A stretch of 13,756 nt of DNA. Origin: Pholiota molesta (taxonomy: Eukaryota; Basidiomycota; Agaricomycetes; Agaricales; Strophariaceae). The stretch's first letter is position 1. Every line of letters starts with the position of its first letter. The notes under the pieces are model-generated. The model did not search any database. It was not told the DNA's origin and saw nothing but the letters and a program-made list of their open reading frames with translations. The stretch covers positions 1 to 13,756 of the forward strand of contig JACGCK010000574.1 in assembly GCA_014925825.1 (NCBI GenBank), in the 5' to 3' direction. Positions 1 to 7,394 of this stretch are shown piece after piece. Position numbers and translations under genes: made by a program.

Positions 1-12
1 AGACAAGGAGAG

Positions 13-372
13 TCAGCGACGCTTGACACCTCGGTCTCCCTCATCGTCGTCTCCAGACTCAGCAGCAACGGCCTTGGCGGACAATTCGCTGATGAGATCG
101 TCGACTCGCCGGTCGACATCGAGATCTCGGCGCGGCGTGAGTAAGTTGCCTTCGATCTCACGCTCTTCCCCGGTATTCTCCCCATACGGGGCACCCCGCC
201 TAAGCGACTCTTGAGTGATGGCTTCGTGGGAGTTGATGGCCGAAAGGTAGAGTTCGAGCGCTTGTTCCTGGGCAGGATCGCTGGTGTCGGGGTCGAATCC
301 GATAGCTCTGGGTGCCTCTGGTGCTGAGACTGGCGATGAGGGAAGAGATGAGGAAAGTGCGACCCCATGCAA
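13..372 (-). CDS. Unrecognised small acidic protein, 3' part; start unresolved
   Basis: An open frame of about 118 codons ends at a TGA at 13-15. I do not recognise the family. The N-terminal third is rich in Ser, Pro and Ala, the middle has a possible helix around QEQALELYLSAINSHEAI, and the C-terminal part is charged (RRVDDLISEL, then an Asp/Glu-rich stretch and a basic KRR end), which suggests a short helical or coiled-coil protein. The frame contains no ATG: it opens after an in-frame TAA just upstream of 372, and the only nearby ATG (minus strand, 370-368) is in another frame. The start must therefore lie in an upstream exon, or a base is missing near 350-365; a one-base loss in the TTT run after that ATG would join the two frames. 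Composition and length favour a real gene, but function and 5' structure are unknown. Confidence 0.45.
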   Translation of the reverse strand: MHGVALSSSLPSSPVSAPEAPRAIGFDPDTSDPAQEQALELYLSAINSHEAITQESLRRGAPYGENTGEEREIEGNLLTPRRDLDVDRRVDDLISELSAKAVAAESGDDDEGDRGVKRR

Positions 373-1094
373 ATTTTATTAGAGCCCAGCGGGCTAAATC
401 TTTTCCGGCGCACGGTTCGCCTGCTGGGCAGAACGGCCGCAAAATTTGCCCTTGCGCACAGGCACGTGACAAACAACGTCTCAGCGTACCAGAGGCCTGA
501 ACACTCTCATTGGACTTGGGTAAGTTTACAACTTAAACTCGATTAAATACATATGCTTTTTACGTGTGCAGAAAACCGTAAACTCACCTCGATGTTCCTG
601 AGACTCCCATTGGGCCATCCGAAATCCAACTATGACTTGAAAATTTGGGATGGAATGTCGACAGTGTCAAACACATGTGAAAGCCTAGGACAATATTTGC
701 AAGCTTGCTATACACCATCGGACATGGTGCAGTCTTCTGCAAACATTATCGCGCCAGAATATGGTCCCAATCTCAACTGAGACCAACGACCGAAAGAGGT
801 AATGCGAATTTTAATGCCATGTATCTGGCATCCTGCTGGTACAATTGGTGACCAAAGTAGCAAAGATTGGGGATCGAATGCACTGCGGTCTAAATTTGAT
901 GAGAGACTAGTGCAAAAATCAACTCGCCACATTGGATACGGCGAGATACCCTCTGAGAAGACCAAGTTTGACACACAAGGCTCGCCAGTTGAAGTTGCAC
1001 TAAAATGTCCTGAGATAGCCTTGCCATCATCGAACTATGAATTCGTTGACTGTAGGATTGACGCGGGAGAAAGAAATCTATTAGATGTAGGTGT
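373..1094. other. Intergenic region between the 5' side of the 13-372 gene and the 3' end of QCR8
   Basis: No gene could be supported here. The part next to 1094 should hold the 3' untranslated region of QCR8, and the part next to 372 the promoter or missing 5' exon of the minus-strand gene. Splice-like signals are present on both strands in the same place: a plus-strand GTAAGT...GTGCAG interval at 520-571 and a minus-strand GTGAGT...CAAG interval at 587-515. On the minus strand a short leader starting at an ATG at 610 could be spliced through 514-490, but I could not connect it in frame to the open frame at 372. Open frames on either strand between 553 and 974 match nothing I know. Confidence 0.4.
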
Positions 1095-1632
1095 TTACTC
1101 GTGGTGTTCACCACCAGAAGCAAGGTGGCCAGCTTTGCTGTTCTGGAACTCGTCATAGCTCTTAGCCCAAGTATATACTCCATATCCTAAGAATGGATTT
1201 TGAGTTAGACAATAGAACAAAGTCACAATGGATACGTACCGACGACAAAAGGAATTCCAAAGAATAGAATTTCGCCCGAGATGCGACGGTATCCATTGAA
1301 GATGTAGGAGCGCAGCCAGTGAGGAGCAGCCTTGGTCTGGTAGGGAGACAAGGCTGATTTCTGTGGTGAGCTAAGCATAACATGCATAGAACACGCGACG
1401 CACTGTATTGAACAATTCCCCTCTGCCTTACTCCAGACTTGTCACCCCACCAAAGGTTCTGAATGGCGTTGCAAGAATGTAAGTTTGTTTCCGTTTCAAG
1501 ACAGTTAACGCGTGCTCACGTAGACCTTTGCTGTAGAATTCAGACACCATTAGTTTTGTTTTGAATGTGAACAATAGGGAGAATAGACTCACGTCCAGGC
1601 ATATCACTGTGTCTCGCAAGTGTGGGCCTCAT
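1095..1632 (-). CDS. QCR8: Ubiquinol-cytochrome c reductase subunit 8 (complex III)
   Basis: Small single-span subunit of the mitochondrial cytochrome bc1 complex (complex III) in the inner membrane; it contacts cytochrome b and is needed for assembly and quinol oxidation. Five exons on the minus strand: 1632-1593, 1530-1520, 1458-1404, 1353-1240 and 1186-1095, with introns of 62, 61, 50 and 53 nt, all GT...AG. The spliced product is 103 residues, close to the family's usual 90-110. Seen: an N-terminal MRPT...MPGPKVY segment, the RQRGIVQYTLSPY motif, the APHWLRSYIFNGYRR block, a hydrophobic helix at about residues 63-80, and the conserved EFQNSKAGHLASGG tail. The start ATG at 1632 fits the short N terminus of fungal QCR8, which has no cleaved presequence. 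Exon 2 is only 11 nt. No frame break is present. It is divergently arranged with the P450 gene. Confidence 0.95.
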
Positions 1633-2282
1633 GGTGGGCTAGTGTTTGAATAGAAAGAAAAGTTGACGAACTGCAACAGTCGGCCAATCCGTTCTTGTCC
1701 GTGAGGAACAAACACGGGTCAACAACGGCGTCCACTCGCGTTGGTTGGCCCACTCCACAGTCTCCAGGTTCCAACTTGGCCAACTCTTTCCATTGACTTC
1801 CCATCGTCAGTCGCTCCTTCAAAATCCATTTGGCTGTTTGGCTGCGTAATCGCTGCTCATGGGGACTGCTACAAGTCGGCCGACAGTGAGCCAGTCTATT
1901 GGAGGCGTCTCGAGAACTGTTTTTAATTTTTTTTTCGAATGTAAGTAACATATTTGTAACTATCGCCTAATCGACATACTTATCTTTGTATCGATCCAGA
2001 GTATCTGGGTTCCATGACTCTACATGTATTTGGATGGATATCTAAGGATATCTATGGCACATCTACTACGTTGTTACGCGGGGAACCATCAGTGCAATTC
2101 TCAGGTTTCAACTGCATCATCCAAGTTACTAAATGCCTAGATGCTATCTCGACAACGCATGATGTCAGCCTTGGATCCAAGGAATTTCGGGCATGGAAAG
2201 CTTTCCAGATTCCCTTCTCATCTCTACCACCATTTTACTACCCTACGGATCCACCAGTGGAAGGTTAAAGCATTCGAACTCA
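1633..2282. promoter_or_regulatory. Divergent promoter region between QCR8 (minus) and the P450 (plus)
   Basis: A 650-base interval lies between the two start codons. It holds a CCAAT pentamer at 1684-1688 (plus strand, 52 bases upstream of the QCR8 ATG) and a second one reading CCAAT on the minus strand at 1898-1902. CCAAT boxes bound by the HAP complex drive respiratory genes in yeast, so a role for QCR8 is plausible but inferred. A T-rich tract occupies about 1920-1936. A small palindrome-like AACTTGGCCAACT lies near 1770-1782. Short open frames here (1741-1926, 2014-2268) lack homology and I do not call them genes. Confidence 0.45.
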
Positions 2283-4562
2283 ATGTCCACCAAGATGTTC
2301 ATTCTCGCAAATAATGTCGATTTTTGGAAGGCTACGACAATTCTGGCCCTGATATTTGCTCTTTCGAGGATACACAAACTCTTCGCTGGATTGAAGGTAT
2401 ATATGGCGTGTCAGTCCGTACATGTTTTATTTGTAGCTAATATACTTCCAGGCAGTTAGCTATATGCATGGGTTGCGCATTCCACTCCAGCCATTCTCAA
2501 TATTTGGAGCTCTACTGCCCACTACATCATGGAATCCGGGTGTCCAGTTCGTCTGGTTATGGAGGCATCATCGTAAGTTGCAGAAAAAATGGATGTCTGA
2601 TTTTTGATTCGAATACCCGTTCCAAAGTTTATAAACAGTTTCCGAACCACAGCGATACCTATTCCATGGTCCCTTTCATCTACGGCGAAGCTAGTATCTT
2701 CACCTCTAACTTGGACGTTCTAAGGCAGCTTGTGGGTTCCGGACATAAAACCGATTTTGTCAAAACCACTGTGTCCCTTGGGTAAGACTATACGTATGAT
2801 TTGCTTTATTATGCTGAAACATCGATAGAAATTGGGGCGAAAACCTTGTTACGGCAGAAGGAGAAGTGTGGAGAAAGCATAGGCGCGTTATGGGTCCTGC
2901 ATTCAATAACGACCTGTTAGTCCTATGCCATTTTTCAATGATACTTGCATTTTATAATCTTGTGCAGATATGTGAATATTTGGGCGGAATCGCTTGCAGT
3001 ACATCGACAAATGACTTCAATAGAAGAATGGGATGGAAAAAACGTGGTGGATATTCCTGTAATACAATCGTTGACGTCCAAGGTGTGATTTACCGACGTT
3101 TGGACTTTTGACTTTTCATTTGACTCGGCTTACTGCATAGTTCGCCCTTCTTCTCATCGGTAAATGTGGATTCGGATTCGACTTCGACTGGTCTACGCCG
3201 CCAAAAGCTTCAGACGGACGCATGCCATTCCAAGAATCACTCCGCGTCCTCATGGATGCTACTATGATCATTGGTTTTGTCCCACAATGGATACAACATC
3301 TACCGCTTCCCAGGTTCAAGGAAATAAGAATGGCGGACGCCGAAATGAGGAATTTCATGCAAGCTCAGATCCAGAAAAAGAAAATGGAGTGTCGTAGCAA
3401 AGGCGATCGAATAAATTTTAGCGGTCAGGACACAGCGGATGTGTTTACACTTCTTGTCGCAGCAAATGAACAGGAGGAAGGAAAATTCAAGTTGGACGAC
3501 GAAGAATTGGTTGGTTCTCACACTTCAACCCAACGCACGACTTCCTCATAATACAAACCCTCAACAGATTGGCAATGTGTTTATTATGTTATTCGCAGGA
3601 CATGGTAAGTTTAATTAATTGATAAGAAATGCACTTTGTTAACAACAGTTCACTCTACAGAAACAACGGCCAATACGTTAGCTGCGACGTTGGCTCTTCT
3701 GGCCATTCATCAAGATATTCAACAAGAAATCCTGGAACAAATCATTGATGTTGTTGGATTTGAACGTGAACCCGTTAGTATCATCACCTTTTTACACATA
3801 CATCCATGATCTAATGAAAGAGCAGGCTCTGACTGATTATTCAAAGCTGGACAAGGTCCTCGCTGCGTTTTATGAAGCTCTGCGGATGTATCGTATGTCA
3901 AACCACGTCCTGGATCCTTCTTCAATCAACTGAAGTCACAATTCCGACAGCAACCGCATATGTTATGATTCGCGAAGCGACAAAGGACACTGTTTGAAGG
4001 TTCCGAGCGGACCACGTGATGAGGAAGGGACCGTAATTGTTCCCATCCCAAAAGGAATGAAGGTTTGTCCTTACTACATACTTCATTCGTTTGGTCAGTT
4101 GTTCAACCACGACGCAGATTATGGTAGATATGGTTGGCGTCCGTGAGTATCTTAACTTTCGATCTAGTGCATTCGTTGATCCAATCTTTAGAGAACAATC
4201 CACGTTATTATGAAGAGCCCGAAAAATTCAAACCTTCCCGTTGGTATCACGACTCGACAACCCCAGAATTATTTACTGCATTCGGAGTTGGTTCGTATCT
4301 CTCAATCGATGAGTCTGATAGATGTTTCCTTTTTAATGTCGCTTTCATAGGACCACGAATATGCATTGGGAAGAAATTCGCTACAACCGAAGCAGTCTGC
4401 TTCTTGAGCCTGCTTTTGAGAGAGTGGAATATCAAGCCCTTACTCCGCCCTCACGAAACGATAGAGTCTTGGGGTGACAGAGTGTTTCGCGCAAATCTAG
4501 GTATGACACTTGGTATTACTGATGTACCCATACGACTTGTGCGTAGAAATATGACAGATTGA
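2283..4562 (+). CDS. Cytochrome P450 monooxygenase, one frameshift
   Basis: Haem-thiolate monooxygenase, expected on the endoplasmic reticulum; substrate unknown. Thirteen exons: 2283-2396, 2452-2572, 2628-2781, 2829-2915, 2968-3082, 3141-3509, 3568-3604, 3661-3773, 3826-3892, 3951-4062, 4118-4142, 4192-4290, 4351-4562. All introns are 47-60 nt GT...AG. The product is about 541 residues, normal for fungal P450s. Seen in order: N-terminal membrane anchor (about 14-28), C-helix WRKHRR (about 144-149), I-helix AGHETT (330-335), K-helix EALR (387-390), FKPSRW as the PERF-like motif (451-456), and the haem loop FGVGPRICIG with Cys at about 476. The ATG at 2283 puts the anchor at the N terminus. 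In exon 10 one base is missing near 3993-3996: the frame reaches a TGA at 3995 right after REATKDTV, and the next conserved piece (KVPSGPRDEEG) is one frame over. All else is intact, so an assembly error or a very recent lesion is likely. I cannot assign a CYP family with certainty. Confidence 0.93.
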
Positions 4563-4928
4563 ACTGTCATCCAATCAACAATTACGATTTTTCGAACTTT
4601 AACTGGCGATAGTCAATGCCACATATACATATCAAATAACGCTTCGCAGGTATATAACGAGCAGGCAGAGCTACTACGATATTCCCGGTCAAACTCTTGC
4701 CTCCTATTGAACGTTTTGTAGCAGCTCGAGAATGCAGAACAATCGGCTATACAAACCTCAGAGGAAGCAAATAAGGTTCGTCTTTACTTTATTCCTACTA
4801 ATGCACTGTTCATATCAATTTCTTCAGACATTTTAACCGCTCTTCGAAGATTAATGGGCATATTGGTTTTATACAAGGCTGAAAATCAGTCATCGGTGAT
4901 GATACTCTAAACATTGCTACAATCATCG
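4563..4928. other. Intergenic region between convergent P450 and F-box genes
   Basis: The 3' ends of the P450 (plus) and the F-box gene (minus) face each other here. One odd point is a TATATAA at 4651-4657 followed by an ATG at 4732. That ATG opens a tiny two-exon frame (4732-4775 and 4828-4882) of 32 codons across a plausible GT...CAG intron. It matches no family I know. A relic of another gene or chance is as likely as a real transcript. Confidence 0.35.
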
Positions 4929-6305
4929 TCACTGGAATAACATATCGTCATGATCAAAGTGGGTGCCATGTTCGGGCCAATCAAAATATTGACCGCAGGA
5001 CTGAATTTCGAAACCCGCCCCCGATTCAAACTTCAAAGGTGCCATATCTTTCGTCTCTTCCGCACTGGCACTGAACATGAATGTAGAAACCGGATATCCA
5101 TGCTCCTTGCGCGCCGCTGCCATCGTCTTGATCACTTCTTGGTCGTTGTCATAGAAGTCTGAGCTCAAATGGAGGGTCTTCAATCGCGGCCATGGCACAT
5201 ACTGAAGCCCATTCAGATCCTTGACCGTTCCTTCCGCCAAGATATTGATGATATTCGATTTCCGGGCCGCATGCATGGTGGAAAAGGTAGTGATTTGTCG
5301 AAACATTCCAAAGAGTATTTGACAGGTTGGGGAACTAGGATCGCACTCTATGAGACTCAACAATTTGAGTGTATCGAATCTGGCTTTGTCTGTTATGCTC
5401 CATAACGGGTCCAGATCGTGGTCTTGAAGACTTTTCAATGTCAAGGACTCTAATTTCGGTGCGTTGATTATTTGCATGATGCCAGCGTATGCCTCGCCTG
5501 AAATGCTATGCACTCTCAAGGAACGAAGGGCGGGAAGGGAAATTGCCTTTTGCTGGTCAGGCCAACCCTCGAGAGCAAGGATGTCCCCATACATCGAAAG
5601 ATGTGCAAGATGTGGAGAGCAGGTCAAGATACTATGCAGTGTAGCATATTGGATAGGGACACTCTTGATCTGGTCGAGATGAAGGGTCACCACGTTATCC
5701 AAGGGTGGTCGGAAGAGTTGTATGGCCAATCCTCGCAGACGAATGAATCCTAATTTTGGAGCACCCTCTTTGAAGATATGGGGCAAGTCGACGGTGCGAT
5801 TGACGAGGGATCCATCGGCCTCGGCTACATCGTTGACTGTTATCGAGAGCTGTTGCAAGTTAGGCGCTGGAACGGCGCATAGCCGCATGACCACCGGACG
5901 GTCTTGACGCTCATAACTATATCCTATGCACAGACTGCGCCATCGACGAGAATGTAAAAGGATGTTGTCGATGATGGGATTCAAAATTTCGGCATCCATC
6001 TGGCGGTCAAGCACACCCAAATCGATACGAATATCGAGTCTACAATCACCTGAGCGTGATAACATTTCGACGATGCATTCTAAACGCGCAGCTCCATGGA
6101 TGTGGATGGTCGTCCACAACTGAGGGGTCGCGAGAGCGACCACGCGGAAGTACGAGCAAGTCCTGGAGGCAGTGATCTCGAAGGCCATATTGCGGTTCGT
6201 TCCATTGCTAGATTTATGGGCGAGGGAGATTTGGTCCGTCATAATTTTCGCATTTTCGAATATGATCGAAAGGATTTCAGGATGAAGGACGTATATCAGG
6301 GCCAT
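4929..6305 (-). CDS. F-box-like protein with leucine-rich C-terminal region
   Basis: Probable substrate-recognition subunit of an SCF (Skp1-cullin-F-box) ubiquitin ligase, of a kind present in many copies in Agaricomycetes. Seen: LHPEILSIIFENAK near the N terminus resembles the start of the F-box (LPxEIL..IF), followed by a CSYFRVVALATPQLW segment that matches the F-box end (CxxWRxxAxxTPxLW). The remaining 380 or so residues carry irregular leucine-rich units (for example LPALRSLRVHSI, APKLESLTLKSL, WPRLKTLHLSSD), as in F-box/LRR proteins. The uninterrupted frame runs upstream to about 6356 without another ATG, so the first in-frame ATG at 6305 gives 458 residues. A TTCAG acceptor-like site just before it suggests upstream exons, described separately at 6419-6702. 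No frameshift is present over 1.4 kb. The target protein is unknown, and the F-box is somewhat divergent. Confidence 0.75.
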   Translation of the reverse strand: MALIYVLHPEILSIIFENAKIMTDQISLAHKSSNGTNRNMAFEITASRTCSYFRVVALATPQLWTTIHIHGAARLECIVEMLSRSGDCRLDIRIDLGVLDRQMDAEILNPIIDNILLHSRRWRSLCIGYSYERQDRPVVMRLCAVPAPNLQQLSITVNDVAEADGSLVNRTVDLPHIFKEGAPKLGFIRLRGLAIQLFRPPLDNVVTLHLDQIKSVPIQYATLHSILTCSPHLAHLSMYGDILALEGWPDQQKAISLPALRSLRVHSISGEAYAGIMQIINAPKLESLTLKSLQDHDLDPLWSITDKARFDTLKLLSLIECDPSSPTCQILFGMFRQITTFSTMHAARKSNIINILAEGTVKDLNGLQYVPWPRLKTLHLSSDFYDNDQEVIKTMAAARKEHGYPVSTFMFSASAEETKDMAPLKFESGAGFEIQSCGQYFDWPEHGTHFDHDDMLFQ

Positions 6306-6418
6306 CTTCGTAAATCTGAACCTTTGACAAGTGGGCGCTGTCAACGTGAATACCAAAAGAGAGATTATGAGAATCCCTCACTGGTTTGTCTTGAAGTTGG
6401 CTGTTGACACCCTAGATG

Positions 6419-6702
6419 TTAGGATCGTCTTGAGGGACTAGGAAATGTAGACGCACAGAAGGACGGAGATAAGATTTTCACCAATCTATAATTCTGATAG
6501 ATGACGTTGTCCGGAATGTTCTGGACCTTTTCGAAGAGAGCACAATAGATTTGGGAACAAATCTTCAGTGTTGCCTGGAGGCTGGAATAGTATGCGTGAG
6601 TGGTCAAGAGTGCTGGAGTTTGAAGTGATTAACTCATACTAACTGCTTATCTATCGCTTGAATGAACGTTACTATTTCGATTGATTCGGCCGGGAGGTGC
6701 AT
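6419..6702 (-). CDS. Probable 5' exons of the F-box gene (or a small separate gene)
   Basis: On the minus strand an ATG at 6702 begins an exon 6702-6644 that splices over a 62-nt GTTAGT...CCAG intron to an exon starting at 6581. The joined frame can run to a TAA at 6421-6419, giving 73 residues. The reading contains FIQAIDKHLQATL, then a charged helical stretch, then YRLVKILSP. Agaricomycete F-box proteins often start with a short coiled-coil of the form ID..I..L...L followed by YR..LSP.RRLPPEIL, so this looks like the missing N terminus of the gene at 4929-6305. A phase-2 GT right after the LSP codons (about 6457) and the acceptor before the 6305 ATG would keep the frame, though that donor (GTCCTT) is weak. 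The alternative is an independent small protein. Confidence 0.45.
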
Positions 6703-7394
6703 GAACGAGGCCTAGTCAGGGACAAGTTGGCCGAAAGTTCACACTGGCCAACTGGATGCTGACCTGGGGATAAGGCAGAAATTCCAGTCAAAAATTCGAC
6801 CAAGTGCCCAAGTGTCAATTTTCTCTAATGAAATCCGTGAGCCTCATAAATAGAGGGAAAACTTCGCAAGTTTGGCTCTTTTTCTAACAACAGTTTTGCA
6901 GCAGTAACTTTCATATTGACGTTAGGACATGGGACAAGCGAAACATAGACGTCACATAGACACTTGCCGTGGAGCACGCGACGGCCGAATCAATCTAAAT
7001 ACAATCTATAGAGTATATAGATACTTAGATTCTACCTACATTTACTAATGCAGGTATCATTTGTTCAATTCTCTCGAAGCATGCCAGGAAACAGCATCAT
7101 TGTTTGGACATTTCCCGTTTTTGGAAACCTGCAAGTAATAAACAGGGCCGACTCAATAAAGGAGGCGCAGATCCTGCGCAGTTCTGCAGGCAAAAAATCT
7201 AAATTTAGACAGAACTGGAGGTTCAGCGTGAGAACCAACTCCGCACTCCGGTAAATGTACTTGCCGAGTCAAGTTACTCCAGAAATGCATGTCAAGGTTC
7301 TTGCTACAGTTTACAATCCACCATTTCTTGCCTTCAGGTTCTTAGAAAGGCCAGGTGTCTGATTCAGAGACCCGAATTCGCCCACTTTCGCGTC
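6703..7394. promoter_or_regulatory. Divergent promoter region between the F-box gene and the VWA8-type gene
   Basis: This interval of about 690 bases lies between two genes transcribed away from each other. It contains a TATA-like ATAAATA at 6846-6852, about 545 bases upstream of the VWA8 ATG. That is too far for that start unless an upstream exon exists. An imperfect inverted repeat lies at 6992-7031. The open frame at 7048-7254 has no recognisable homology. The VWA8 reading frame stays open upstream from 7395 to about 7257 without an in-frame ATG, so an upstream leader exon encoding a mitochondrial presequence is possible. Confidence 0.4.
6992..7031. repeat. Imperfect inverted repeat (two 7-bp stems)
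   Basis: AATCTAA at 6992-6998 pairs with TTAGATT at 7025-7031, and ATCTATA at 7004-7010 pairs with TATAGAT at 7016-7022, leaving an asymmetric internal loop and a five-base apical loop. The element is AT-rich and lies in the promoter interval upstream of the VWA8-type gene. No family of element is recognised. Confidence 0.5.

Noticed and set aside
200..472. Minus-strand open frame of 90 codons
   Set aside because: It overlaps the better-supported frame ending at 13 and contains a hydrophobic stretch that matches nothing known.
802..1158. Plus-strand open frame of 118 codons
   Set aside because: It overlaps the last exon of QCR8 on the other strand, has no recognisable domain, and its composition is not coding-like.
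2030..2060. Repeated GGATATCT units as a possible repeat element
   Set aside because: Only two short copies exist, within chance for AT-rich sequence.
6419..6607. PUB-domain-like reading of the 5' F-box exons
   Set aside because: The pattern IPDNVIYQNYRL faintly resembles a PUB domain, but the segment is short and its position just upstream of an F-box with the LSP motif explains it better.
7048..7254. Plus-strand open frame of 68 codons upstream of the VWA8-type gene
   Set aside because: No homology is recognised, and it is out of frame with the VWA8 start region. Probably chance.
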